A stretch of DNA of 64,000 bases from a virus. Positions 47,491 to 55,537 of this stretch are shown piece by piece. Each line of letters starts with the position of its first letter. Positions within the stretch are counted from its first letter, which is position 1. The stretch spans positions 1-64,000 of the IMG/VR virus record IMGVR_UViG_3300032770_000012; one strand, 5' to 3'. The position numbers and the translations under genes are program-made. A model generated the notes under the pieces. That model was not told the DNA's origin, did no database searches, and was given only the letters and a program-made list of their open reading frames with translations.

Positions 47491-48060
47491 ATGGCACGCT
47501 ACCAAAAACAGCGAATCAATTATCCCATCGGTTCAATTAGCTCTGGAACCATGAATCCAGACGACTTGATTCCAACGTTTTGCAGTGAGTTGGAGTCTTT
47601 AGCCAAACAATCGGGCATCGTTCCGGCGAGACAGCGCAAGGCGCATTTAAAACTGGTTCGCGATATTACAAGCCGGATGGATGGCGAGAGCTATCACGAC
47701 TCCAAGATGACTTTCGCCGGGCTTAGCGGTGAAGAGTCCTTTGCCGATGACGATCTGGACGCGCTATTCGACGCACTCGGCGAGTATGCCGGTCCTTACT
47801 TCTATTTCGGTGCGCATCCTGGAGATGGTGCGGACTACGGGTTCTGGCTTAGTGAATCGTGGGATGAGGACTTCTATGACGCACCATGTTGGGGGCTCGA
47901 AAAGTCGCGTAAACAGCAGCCGTCATCAATCAAGGTAGAAGACTTGCCCGACGTTCCTTCATGGTTCCGTGGTGAAGTGGCAGTCGTCAACGATCACGGC
48001 AACGTAACGCTTTACCGCAAGACTTCCCGTGCGCTCCATGAGATCTGGTCCATTGTCTAG
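47491..48060 (+). CDS. hypothetical early protein, 189 aa
   Basis: Polar protein with YFYFGAHPGDGADYGFW (about residues 106-122), EDLPDVPSWFRGEVAV (about 151), and a C-terminal helix. The first of these recurs in other phage-encoded proteins of unknown role. Preceded by AGAGGCAAC-type ribosome site. Function unknown. Confidence 0.6.
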   Translation: MARYQKQRINYPIGSISSGTMNPDDLIPTFCSELESLAKQSGIVPARQRKAHLKLVRDITSRMDGESYHDSKMTFAGLSGEESFADDDLDALFDALGEYAGPYFYFGAHPGDGADYGFWLSESWDEDFYDAPCWGLEKSRKQQPSSIKVEDLPDVPSWFRGEVAVVNDHGNVTLYRKTSRALHEIWSIV

Positions 48061-48072
48061 TGGCCTGCGTCC

Positions 48073-48093
48073 GAGCGCTCTTTAGGAGCGCTC
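48073..48093 (+). other. intergenic stem-loop 3
   Basis: GAGCGCTC (48073-48080) pairs with GAGCGCTC (48086-48093) across a TTTAG loop. Confidence 0.5.
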
Positions 48094-48141
48094 CATGAAG
48101 GCCATTAGCTTTCAATTCAACACTATCAGGAGAACTTTACT

Positions 48142-48246
48142 ATGCTCGAAAACCCGATGTACCTGTCCAATCCTTCAGAACCGGAACACTTTGACGAAGC
48201 ACAAGTCTGGAAAGCGCAACATGAGCGATCTGTCGATTTAAAATAG
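48142..48246 (+). CDS. small early protein, 34 aa
   Basis: MLENPMYLSNPSEPEHFDEA then QVWKAQHERSVDLK. CAGGAGAAC lies eight bases before the ATG. Its length is below usual calling limits. Function unknown. Confidence 0.5.
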   Translation: MLENPMYLSNPSEPEHFDEAQVWKAQHERSVDLK

Positions 48247-48322
48247 ACCGTGAGACTTGCCGGGCGCACACTTGAGGAAAAACCATGCAAACTAAAGGTT
48301 TAGAGCGCGAGTGATCTGTATC

Positions 48323-48348
48323 ATACGGCATTCTGAGGAGTGCCGTAT
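48323..48348 (+). other. intergenic stem-loop 4
   Basis: ATACGGCA (48323-48330) pairs with TGCCGTAT (48341-48348), ten-base loop. Confidence 0.5.
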
Positions 48349-48384
48349 CAGGAGATTCACTCCATAGGAGACGATTTAAAAACC

Positions 48385-48705
48385 ATGAAAACACAAGCTT
48401 TAGACTTGCATACTGAGATTCGATCCAACGGTAGCAAGTGGTACGGCGAAGAGCCGGACAACATCGAAACCCTGCTAGGAGTCCTCGCCGAGTGCAAGCT
48501 CGATGAGCGACACTTTGACGGGTTCATTCATCATGACGCGGGCTACCGTGAAGTGTATTTTTTCGGCAATTTTGAAGACGTTTCGCACGTCTTCAGTATC
48601 CATAGCAACGATCCGGCTGTAGTCGCTCCATTGACTAAGGCTATCGTGTCTAACATCTTGCGCCAGCATCCACGCATCAATGCGCGCATTCGGAGGGACT
48701 TCTAG
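48385..48705 (+). CDS. hypothetical early protein, 106 aa
   Basis: ATG at 48385 chosen for its AGGAGACGATTT leader; upstream frame to 48340 has no site. MKTQALDLHTEIRSNGSKWY, then HFDGFIHHDAGYREVYFFGN. Mixed alpha/beta. Not recognised. Confidence 0.6.
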   Translation: MKTQALDLHTEIRSNGSKWYGEEPDNIETLLGVLAECKLDERHFDGFIHHDAGYREVYFFGNFEDVSHVFSIHSNDPAVVAPLTKAIVSNILRQHPRINARIRRDF

Positions 48706-48707
48706 CC

Positions 48708-48902
48708 ATGATTACAACCGAATTGACCGCGCGCCAGCAGGCTATCATCGGCCTGCTGTGGGACTCCATGAAACGCGATCCAGAACACAAGGACCGCGTG
48801 CGTACCTCATGGGGGACTAAGACTAAGCTGGGACTCGCCTTATGCGTTGAGCGCATTTTCGAAGAACACCCAGCCGGGAAGGAGTCACAAGCCAATGGCT
48901 AA
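48708..48902 (+). CDS. small early protein, 64 aa
   Basis: MITTELTARQQAIIGLLWDS, a helical and basic protein two bases after the previous stop. Function unknown. Confidence 0.55.
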   Translation: MITTELTARQQAIIGLLWDSMKRDPEHKDRVRTSWGTKTKLGLALCVERIFEEHPAGKESQANG

Positions 48903-49236
48903 GACAATTACGCGTGACTTCGCGCCAGCAGACCGCTATCTCTACGACTTCAGGTATTGCACCGTGGCGAACGGCTGGGCGCAAGTGGACACTTCCCAAG
49001 ACGCGAGCTACTTCGGCCAATGGGTTAACCCTGTCAAACGTCAAGTCTTCGCTTATGTTGAGGGAGACTTGATTCTAACCCATGTAGACACGGATTCCGA
49101 GCTACAGGCCGAATTCGCTGAAATGAAACGCTGGAATGAACAGCAAGGCCATAGATTCCTCGGAATCGATCCGGGATTCAGCGAGTCCCTGAAGGCTTCG
49201 CTAATCTCCGCTGGCCTGCAAGAATACTTGCACTAA
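48895..49236 (+). CDS. hypothetical early protein, 113 aa
   Basis: ATG at 48895 (MAKTITRDFAPADRYLYDFR) with GGAAGGAG upstream; it overlaps the end of the previous gene by eight bases. Contains FGQWVNPVKRQVFAYVEGDL (about residues 41-60). Last gene before a terminator. Not recognised. Confidence 0.6.
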   Translation: MAKTITRDFAPADRYLYDFRYCTVANGWAQVDTSQDASYFGQWVNPVKRQVFAYVEGDLILTHVDTDSELQAEFAEMKRWNEQQGHRFLGIDPGFSESLKASLISAGLQEYLH

Positions 49237-49249
49237 CCGAGACTAGCGC

Positions 49250-49291
49250 GCCCGGTATCTCTTGCGCAAGAGGAATACCGGGCATTTTTTT
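49250..49291 (+). terminator. Rho-independent terminator
   Basis: GCCCGGTAT (49250-49258) pairs with ATACCGGGC (49275-49283), enclosing a second perfect palindrome CTCTTGCGCAAGAG, then TTTTTTT. A strong terminator that closes the first early block. Confidence 0.85.
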
Positions 49292-49611
49292 GTTCGGGCA
49301 CCTCCGACATGGCGCGCTCCTCTCCGCGCGTTCCTGGCCAGCGCCAGCGCGCGCAGTGAGCCTTTTAATCGCTGCGCGCGCCCGAGGTTCCACGTGACAC
49401 CTTGGCCGGTTTGTCCAGACTGGACGATTTTTTTTGCGCTCGCTCGGCGAGCTTGCCCAATTATCCGAAATCCCATGATGGTTCAAAAAAAATCAACGGA
49501 CTACGGAAGTTTAGAGCACTCCACCGCGCGGGGATTGCTTTCCAGAAAAATTGCCGCGACTAAGGTTTAGACTTCATACCGTTGAAAACATTAGATCCCA
49601 ATGATTAGAGC
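49292..49611. other. 320-bp gap without a convincing gene
   Basis: G+C-rich, with many short GCGCGC runs. It holds the exact palindrome 49413-49425 followed by eight Ts, and a 31-aa frame (ATG about 49477) without a ribosome site that I do not annotate. Confidence 0.5.
49413..49425. promoter_or_regulatory. dispersed palindrome, 13-bp exact
   Basis: GTCCAGACTGGAC in the gap between the two early blocks, about 250 bases upstream of the second early promoter and followed by a T-run. It cannot form a stable RNA hairpin with a one-base loop, so DNA binding is more likely than termination. Confidence 0.75.
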
Positions 49612-49656
49612 GATGCAAGAAAAACATTGACAAGTGCGCTGATAGTTGTTTACAGT
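49612..49656 (+). promoter_or_regulatory. second early promoter with GATGCAAG box
   Basis: GATGCAAG (49612-49619), AAAAACATTGACA giving TTGACA (49627-49632), 18 bases, TACAGT (49651-49656). It matches the promoter at 46383 in box, spacing and TTGTTTACA-like -10 surroundings. Confidence 0.6.
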
Positions 49657-49675
49657 TATTTTAAAGAGAGACGAC

Positions 49676-49954
49676 ATGGCCCATAACATCGACTACGTTG
49701 AGACTCATCGCGAGGAGTGGTTTGAAATCCAGGTATCGCGCGCCGGTACTCACGATTGGAACGCGACCGGCGAGCAAGCCGACACGTTGGCCGGGATCTT
49801 GGATAAACTCTCCAAACAGGACCCGCGCGGACAGAACGCTTTTGAATACCGGGCGGTTCTCAAGACATTGACGGAGCGAGTAGTTACGCTCACTCAGATA
49901 CCGCCCGCTGCACCACAGAAAGGAGGCCCTATAGAGAACAAATCAGTAGTCTAA
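49676..49954 (+). CDS. hypothetical early protein, 92 aa
   Basis: ATG at 49676 with GAGAGACGAC upstream. MAHNIDYVETHREEWFEIQV, then a helical C-terminus. First gene of the second early block. Function unknown. Confidence 0.6.
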   Translation: MAHNIDYVETHREEWFEIQVSRAGTHDWNATGEQADTLAGILDKLSKQDPRGQNAFEYRAVLKTLTERVVTLTQIPPAAPQKGGPIENKSVV

Positions 49955-49964
49955 GCGCGCGCCT

Positions 49965-49983
49965 AGAGCACTTGGGGTGCTCT
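49965..49983 (+). other. intergenic stem-loop 5
   Basis: AGAGCAC (49965-49971) pairs with GTGCTCT (49977-49983) over TTGGG. Confidence 0.5.
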
Positions 49984-50021
49984 GGCTCGCGGGCGTTTAG
50001 GCCCAACAAAGGAGACGACTT

Positions 50022-50231
50022 ATGCATAGAACGTTTTGCATTGAACGCATTCAAACCGGGGAGCGCGGTATTCAGTACTGGCTTTCCTACGATGACGAGA
50101 TTTACACGCTCGCCGAAGGCAATGAGCGTATGCGTTTTCTCATTCAGAATCAGCCGGATTGCGACTTTAGGCTGATTGAGATTTTGAGTCACAGCGTAGA
50201 CTTGCGGCAAGCGCACGGGGGTTCCCGATGA
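50022..50231 (+). CDS. small early protein, 69 aa
   Basis: MHRTFCIERIQTGERGIQYW, mixed. Preceded by AAGGAGACGACTT. Overlaps by four bases the ATPase gene, which suggests translational coupling to it. Function unknown. Confidence 0.6.
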   Translation: MHRTFCIERIQTGERGIQYWLSYDDEIYTLAEGNERMRFLIQNQPDCDFRLIEILSHSVDLRQAHGGSR

Positions 50232-51226
50232 CGCCAGCTTGCCCGGTTAAACCATCCGAACTCGTGCGCGCCTTAACGCTGCTCTATGAGGCCCGCCATC
50301 CGGCGCATGTCTGGGGAAGCCCAGGGACGGGGAAGTCCAGCGTTATGGCGCAAGTCGCTGACTCGCTTGGCATTCAGCTTATCGACGTGCGCGCCGTCCT
50401 GCTCGATCCGGTGGACTTGCGGGGACTGCCGCATATCAACGGCGGCGGGCGCTCGCATTGGGCCATCCCTGACTTTCTGCCGCGCGAGGGCGCTGGCATT
50501 CTGTTTTTCGATGAGGCCAACCGAAGCGCGCCATTGGTCCAGAACGGATTGCTTCAGATCACGCTCGACCGTCGCTTGGGCGAATACCGGCTACCTGACG
50601 GTTGGTGTTGCATGCTGGCCGGTAACCGCGAGTCGGACGGCGGCGGCGTCACAAAGCTCAATTCGGCGCTGTCTAGCAGGTTGACTCACCTAGACTTACA
50701 GGTCGATATGGACGATTGGTGCAAGTGGGCGCTGAGCGCCGATGTTGAGCCGCCCGTGGTAGCGTTCCTGCGATTCAGGCCGGAACTGCTGGACAAGTTC
50801 GACCGCACCGCTCGCGCCTATCCTAATCCGCGCTCCTGGAGCTTTGTTTCCCGGATCGTGGCGAGCCATCCGGACGCTACCGTCGAGCACGCGCTATTTG
50901 CGGGCACGGTCGGCGAAGGTGCTGCTACCGAGTTCTCAGCCTTCATGCGGCTTTATCGGACCTTGCCAGACATGGATGCCATCATCGCGAAACCGGACAA
51001 AGCGCCGGTACCGGATCGCCCGGAAACACTGTTTGCTGTAGCGTCCGCGCTGGCGCGCAAAGCTAACGTCCAAAACTGGGCGCGCATCCTGACCTATGCC
51101 GAACGACTGCCGGAGGAATTTTCCATCTACATGGTGAAAGATTCCGTCATGATCCACCGCGAATTGAACGAAACAAAGGAGTTGACTAAGTACCTGATCG
51201 CTCACAGCGACGTTGCCTTGGCGTGA
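50228..51226 (+). CDS. MoxR-type AAA+ ATPase
   Basis: 332 aa. Walker A WGSPGTGKSS (about residues 29-38), Walker B GILFFDEANR (about 90-99), and sensor-1-like CMLAGNRESDGG (about 135). MoxR ATPases remodel or chaperone partners together with VWA-domain proteins. The genes that follow are a DUF3150-like protein, a zinc-finger protein and a metallopeptidase-VWA protein, a set seen in some phages and plasmids. Its target is unknown. Confidence 0.8.
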   Translation: MTPACPVKPSELVRALTLLYEARHPAHVWGSPGTGKSSVMAQVADSLGIQLIDVRAVLLDPVDLRGLPHINGGGRSHWAIPDFLPREGAGILFFDEANRSAPLVQNGLLQITLDRRLGEYRLPDGWCCMLAGNRESDGGGVTKLNSALSSRLTHLDLQVDMDDWCKWALSADVEPPVVAFLRFRPELLDKFDRTARAYPNPRSWSFVSRIVASHPDATVEHALFAGTVGEGAATEFSAFMRLYRTLPDMDAIIAKPDKAPVPDRPETLFAVASALARKANVQNWARILTYAERLPEEFSIYMVKDSVMIHRELNETKELTKYLIAHSDVALA

Positions 51227-51236
51227 GTGCCCGCTT

Positions 51237-51262
51237 GCAGCGGATTCCACGGAGTCCGCTGC
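51237..51262 (+). other. intergenic stem-loop 6
   Basis: GCAGCGGA (51237-51244) pairs with TCCGCTGC (51255-51262), ten-base loop, upstream of the next GGAGACGA site. Confidence 0.5.
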
Positions 51263-51294
51263 CGGGGGACGCATTCCCCATACAGGAGACGAAC

Positions 51295-52142
51295 ATGGAC
51301 AGTATTACTTCGAAAGCAATGCTCACATCGCTGAGCATCCGCGCTTGGACGGCGGTGAGGCATGACCGCAAGGTCAGTGCCGAAGTAGCGGCGGCGCATA
51401 ACTCGGACGTTCACTTTGGACGTTACAATAAATCGCTGGTCGCGGCCAGCGCCCTGGAACAACTGAAAAAAATAGGCAGTGCCGCACGCTTAGAGCACTA
51501 CCATCGCACGCTCCCCTGGTCAGAGGACGGCTACCGGATTTTGTCGAGCGCCGGGTATTTCCCCGCACTCAGTACGAGGCGGCAGTCCAAGACTTTTGTT
51601 CGGCTTATCCGCAGTACGTGGCGGATGCCAAGCAATCCCTTAACGGTCTGTTCAACGAAGCCGAGTATCCCAAGGCCCACGAGATCGAGCGGAAATTCGG
51701 CTTTGAAATCACCGTGCGCCCGGTTCCCGATGCCGGGGACTTCCGCGTCGATCTGTCAGCGGATGAAACCAACCGCATTCGGCAAGAGATTGAGCTATCG
51801 GTCGAGAACACCGTGAAGGCCGCGATGCAAGACGCCTTTATCCGGCTCAGGGATGTGGTGGGCCATATGGCCGAAAGATTGACGCTCTATACCGAAGCGC
51901 CTAACGGCAAAGTGGTTAACCCATTCCGCGATACCGTTGTAACCAACATCACGGATTTGCTGGACGTCCTGCCGTCGCTCAACTTGACTGGCTCGCCAGA
52001 GCTTGACGCATTTGCCGATGAAGTGCGGTCCAAGCTGGCGAACTTCAGCCCCGACCAACTGCGCAATTCCGCCGTCATCCGCAATTCGACCAAAGAAGCC
52101 GCTGCCGAGATCCTCAAGAAAATGGAGGACTTCCTGAAATGA
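51295..52142 (+). CDS. DUF3150-like MoxR-VWA partner, probable -1 frameshift
   Basis: The first frame (start 51295, MDSITSKAMLTSLSIRAWTA) contains residues 1 to about 88, ending GYFPALSTRR; the homologous continuation (EAAVQDFCSAYPQYVADAKQ, SLNGLFNEAEYPK) is in the -1 frame and runs to 52142. The crossover falls at T TTC CCC (51558-51564), a perfect XXXYYYZ slippery heptamer in the 0-frame. Read together, about 281 aa, it resembles phage proteins annotated as DUF3150, which accompany MoxR-VWA genes. Programmed slippage, a sequencing error or a disrupted gene are all possible. Confidence 0.65.
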
Positions 52143-52396
52143 ACGAGGCTTTCACGCACGCTCGTAAGGGCGACAAATTCTTTAAGTTCGTCTGGCTTTC
52201 GAATCTTGGCACGGAATATTCCAGCGGTCGCGACGTGGCTGAGGCCTTCGGAAGCGCCGGTTACAGTGCTGGAGCGCTAGCGGCTTTGGATTATCACGCC
52301 GAAGTTTTCCCCTGTAAAGACTGCGATTTTATTGGGGATTCCAAGGCCGATCTGACAAAGCACAAGCGCTCTTGTGGAAAGAAGGTATCAGCATGA
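52139..52396 (+). CDS. zinc-finger small protein
   Basis: 85 aa. The C-terminus CKDCDFIGDSKADLTKHKRS followed by CGKK fits a C2HC-type zinc finger. Preceded by ATGA overlap with the gene before it and followed by an ATGA overlap with the metallopeptidase gene, so it belongs in the same translation chain. A DNA- or protein-binding partner; function unknown. Confidence 0.6.
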   Translation: MNEAFTHARKGDKFFKFVWLSNLGTEYSSGRDVAEAFGSAGYSAGALAALDYHAEVFPCKDCDFIGDSKADLTKHKRSCGKKVSA

Positions 52397-54372
52397 CCAA
52401 ATCACTCCCGATGGATGCTGCCAAGCTGATGAGCCGGGCGCGCACTAAGCTGATGCTCAACCATCCGTGGTTCGGTTCGCTCGCCATGCGCCTGAGAATG
52501 CAGGAGCGCTCCGACATCCCCACTATGGCGACCGACGGAACGTATCTGTTTTATAATCCTACGTTTACGGCGTCATTGAGTGAAGCGGAGCGCTTAGGCG
52601 TGGTTGCACATGAGGTAATGCACGCCTGTTTGGGTCATGTATTTCGTCGCCAAAACCGTGACCCGTATAGGTTTAACGTTTCCTGCGATCTGGCGATTAA
52701 CCCGATACTGATCGAGGCGGGCCTGACTTTGCCCAAGGGCGTGCTGATAGACGACAAGTTTAAAGGCATGTCTGCTGAGGCGATATACGCCCGCCTTCCT
52801 ATCAACCAGCAGGGGGGCGCTGGTAAGGGATCACCGCAATCCGGGGGCGCTCCTAGCGCCCCTAATGGCCGAAGATCGATGGGGAATTGTCCGACTGGCG
52901 AGTTTTGGGACTCACCTTCTATCGGATCTTGTCCAGATCCGGACGCCATGACGGAGCAAGACTGGCGCATTGCGGCTGAGCAGGCTTGCCAGATAGCCCG
53001 TAAAGCCGGTAAACTGCCAGCGAGTCTTGACAGGGCGGTCGAGCAGGGCCGAAAGAGTCGCACGGACTGGCGGGCGCTCTTGCGTGAGTTCATACAATCC
53101 ACCACGCCGAGCGATTATTGCGTCGGGCCGGAAACGATGGTCCTACGAGCAGATCTCACATGGGCACGCGCTGACGAGATCAAGATCGGCGATGAACTAA
53201 TCGGGGTCGATGAACACCCCGCTCGCTCCGTTGACACCAATGTGTATGGGCGGAGACGCGTCCGCGTTTCAGTGGTTGAGTCCGCCCATACCTTCAATTC
53301 CACTAGACTCGCGGTGACTACGGATCGGGGGACAACGATTGTCACCCCCGACCATCGCTTTCTCTGTTTCAAGTCTGGCGGCAAACTCCATTGGAAGTAC
53401 GCAAAGAATCTCCGCCAAAATGATCAAATCAAAATGCTTCTACAACCATGGACCGAGGATTTATCTGACTCATGGCTAGCCGGGATGCTTGATGGTGAAG
53501 GAACATTGACAGCCAATCCGGCGACATCGCCCCGTTCCGGCCTGAACCTCCGCATTAGCCAAGCAGAAGGCCCCGTGCTTGACCGCGCTGTCTCTGAGTT
53601 TGCTAACTTTTCATCAGTTGCGAAACGGATAAAGATATGCAAACCGCCTAGACATCTCGGCTCTCAAGTGATCGGAGAAGTGATAGTCTGTCGTGTGGCA
53701 GATGTTCTCCGTATTATCGGCCAGCACCGACCGACTCGATTGCTGCCAAAAATGCTCGATATGATACGGCGTGGTTATTTTTCTCTGCCTCGCTTGGACA
53801 GGGCCACTGTGCGTAGTGTCACTCTTTGTAAACCTGGATCAGTTGTTGCCATTCAGACCACTACACGCACGCTCATAACTGACGGCCTAATCAGCCACAA
53901 CTGTTGGTGCGCCCCCAGCAGGCGCTACATTTCGCAGGGTTTGTACCTTCCGGGGATCGTTAAGGAAGGCATGGGGCCTATTGTGGTGGCGATCGATACC
54001 AGCGGGTCAATCACGCGCCGGATGCTCAACGTGTTCGCCGCCGAGCTATCGGAGATCCTGACAGAGTGCCGCCCGGAATCGGTGGAGGTCATCTATTGCG
54101 ATGCGGCGGTCCAATCCACGGAGACATTCACGCCCGATGATGGCTTGGTAGAACTCAAGGCCAAGGGCGGCGGCGGCACGGCATTCCGGCCCGTTTTTGA
54201 ATGGGTTGCGGACCATAACTTAGAGCCCGTCGCGATGGTGTATGCTACGGACCTGGAGAGCTTTGACGCGCCCGACGATCCGGGAAGTTATCCGGTTCTG
54301 TGGCTGACGCCGGAGGACGTATCGCGGGGCGTCCCATTTGGCCGTCATGTGCCGGTGGACGTGGAGGATTGA
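52393..54372 (+). CDS. metallopeptidase-VWA protein with intein
   Basis: 659 aa from the ATG at 52393 (MTKSLPMDAAKLMSRARTKL); an ATG at 52372 lies in the preceding gene. HEVMHACLGH (about residues 73-82) is an HExxH-type zinc site; the MIDAS motif DTSGS (about 535-539) marks a VWA domain. These flank an intein of 261 residues (243-503), so the mature protein would have about 398 residues. The precursor belongs to the 'VWA-like, DUF2201 putative metallopeptidase' type paired with MoxR ATPases. Confidence 0.8.
   Translation: MTKSLPMDAAKLMSRARTKLMLNHPWFGSLAMRLRMQERSDIPTMATDGTYLFYNPTFTASLSEAERLGVVAHEVMHACLGHVFRRQNRDPYRFNVSCDLAINPILIEAGLTLPKGVLIDDKFKGMSAEAIYARLPINQQGGAGKGSPQSGGAPSAPNGRRSMGNCPTGEFWDSPSIGSCPDPDAMTEQDWRIAAEQACQIARKAGKLPASLDRAVEQGRKSRTDWRALLREFIQSTTPSDYCVGPETMVLRADLTWARADEIKIGDELIGVDEHPARSVDTNVYGRRRVRVSVVESAHTFNSTRLAVTTDRGTTIVTPDHRFLCFKSGGKLHWKYAKNLRQNDQIKMLLQPWTEDLSDSWLAGMLDGEGTLTANPATSPRSGLNLRISQAEGPVLDRAVSEFANFSSVAKRIKICKPPRHLGSQVIGEVIVCRVADVLRIIGQHRPTRLLPKMLDMIRRGYFSLPRLDRATVRSVTLCKPGSVVAIQTTTRTLITDGLISHNCWCAPSRRYISQGLYLPGIVKEGMGPIVVAIDTSGSITRRMLNVFAAELSEILTECRPESVEVIYCDAAVQSTETFTPDDGLVELKAKGGGGTAFRPVFEWVADHNLEPVAMVYATDLESFDAPDDPGSYPVLWLTPEDVSRGVPFGRHVPVDVED
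52931..52944. promoter_or_regulatory. dispersed palindrome, 13 of 14, within a gene
   Basis: GTCCAGATCCGGAC in the metallopeptidase gene, read C-P-D-P-D. One base away from the exact 14-base form. Confidence 0.5.
53119..53901 (+). other. intein with LAGLIDADG-type segment
   Basis: 261 residues from Cys (C1, CVGPETMVLRADLTW) to Asn (last four residues ISHN), followed by Cys +1. Block B has TPDHRFLC with its TxxH; block F has VVAIQTTTRTLITDGLISHN. WLAGMLDGEGTLTA (about residues 361-374 of the precursor) is a LAGLIDADG-like motif of a homing endonuclease. The splice would restore SDY followed by CWCAPSRRYISQG, a conserved part of this protein family. Confidence 0.85.
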
Positions 54373-54716
54373 TTGACGCGGTTCGTTGTGATCTCGGAAG
54401 GTGTTACGTTTCGCGTAGATCGTGTATGGACGCAGATTGGCGAGGTTTATATTTTGTCAAGCGCAAACTGGGGCGCGCCGAGCGGGAGGCGCTCCCGAAG
54501 GTCCGCAACATCTACGACGGCAAACAGGTAACGGTAGAGGACTTACGTGGAATCCCCGCCGATGACGCCAGGGAACTCGCTATGAGGATCATGGTGTTCG
54601 GAGCGGAGATCCATATCGGCATCGATCTCAGCGTCCTGAACAACTACACTCAGAGATACTCAAAGGCAATGGATACGATCTACAAGACCTCTCCGTTGTA
54701 CAAGCTGAAGTCATGA
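54373..54716 (+). CDS. small paralogue 1, possibly frameshifted
   Basis: The safest reading is ATG 54426 to 54716 (MDADWRGLYFVKRKLGRAER, about 96 aa) with the family motif QVTVEDLRGIPADDARELAM. A TTG at 54373, directly after the VWA stop and with GGAGG five bases before it, opens another frame (TRFVVISEGVTFRVDRVWTQ) that looks like the N-terminus of the family, so the gene may carry a -1 frameshift. The ATG at 54426 lacks a ribosome site. Confidence 0.55.
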
Positions 54717-55060
54717 TTATCGCGATGCAGAAGCGCGCCGGATTCGCTACCTACGGGGATAGCATTACAAACGCACTGTCCGATCAGACCTATACCGGCA
54801 GCAACTCTCGCGGGCCGTCCTGGGCGTACTTCGTTGTGACGGAGGAAAAGGACCCTGAGCGGATCTCGTGGCGCTGGCGCGCACATCAGCCGGAAGTTAT
54901 GGTTTTCGAGGGATTTATTCCGAAACTGGAGCAACTCTGGGACGGCAAGGCCGTTACCATCGAGGACTTGCGCGCCGTCGAGTCGGGAGACAAAGAGGCG
55001 GCGGCGTTGGCGCTCCGCATCATGCTGCTCGGAAACGGACGCGACTCGCCACCATTTTAA
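54713..55060 (+). CDS. small paralogue 2
   Basis: 115 aa, ATGA overlap with paralogue 1. The N-terminal half has AYFVVTEEKDPERISWRWRA and the C-terminal half has AVTIEDLRAVESGDKEAAAL then ALRIMLLG. Family members share E-[DHQ]-L and an AMRI-type end. Function unknown. Confidence 0.6.
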   Translation: MIIAMQKRAGFATYGDSITNALSDQTYTGSNSRGPSWAYFVVTEEKDPERISWRWRAHQPEVMVFEGFIPKLEQLWDGKAVTIEDLRAVESGDKEAAALALRIMLLGNGRDSPPF

Positions 55061-55096
55061 TCCGTTTTGACCTCCATTCTGATATACTGGTCGGAC

Positions 55097-55534
55097 ATGA
55101 AAATATGCTTTAAGTGTCATTCACTCAAACCTTTGGATGACTTCTATGAACATCCCAAGATGAAGGATGGTCATCTAGGAAAATGCAAGCAGTGCGCAAA
55201 GGATGATTCGAATGCAAGGCGCGCTGAAAAACTTGAATCTGTCAGAGCTTACGACAGAGAGCGCGCACAGAATCCTGCCAGAAAAGCGGCGGTACGTCGC
55301 TATGTGAGGGCGCGAAACTTGCGCTATCCGCAGAAACGAAAAGCTAGAATCGCTGTCGGCAACGCTATACGGGACGGATTATTGGTCAAGCTGCCATGCG
55401 TTCGGTGCGGCGACGAAAACGTGGAAGCCCATCACCATGATTACTCAAAGCCTCTGGAGGTGATTTGGCTGTGCTACCTACATCATAGAGAAATCCACGC
55501 AGAGATAAAACAACAGGCAATTTCAATGGTTTAG
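55097..55534 (+). CDS. HNH endonuclease, stand-alone
   Basis: 145 aa. Zinc-finger-like CFKCHSLKPLDDFYEHPKMK at the N-terminus; C-terminal CVRCGDENVEAHHHDYSKPL followed by WLCYLHHREIHAE makes an HNH with Cys pair and HH, HH dyads. It separates paralogues 2 and 3, which otherwise overlap, and is likely a homing endonuclease inserted into the array. Confidence 0.8.
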   Translation: MKICFKCHSLKPLDDFYEHPKMKDGHLGKCKQCAKDDSNARRAEKLESVRAYDRERAQNPARKAAVRRYVRARNLRYPQKRKARIAVGNAIRDGLLVKLPCVRCGDENVEAHHHDYSKPLEVIWLCYLHHREIHAEIKQQAISMV

Positions 55535-55537
55535 AGC

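Noticed and set aside
49413-49433. Palindrome followed by eight Ts read as a terminator
   Set aside because: The stem has six pairs with a one-base loop and cannot fold well as RNA, and exact copies of it occur without a T-run.
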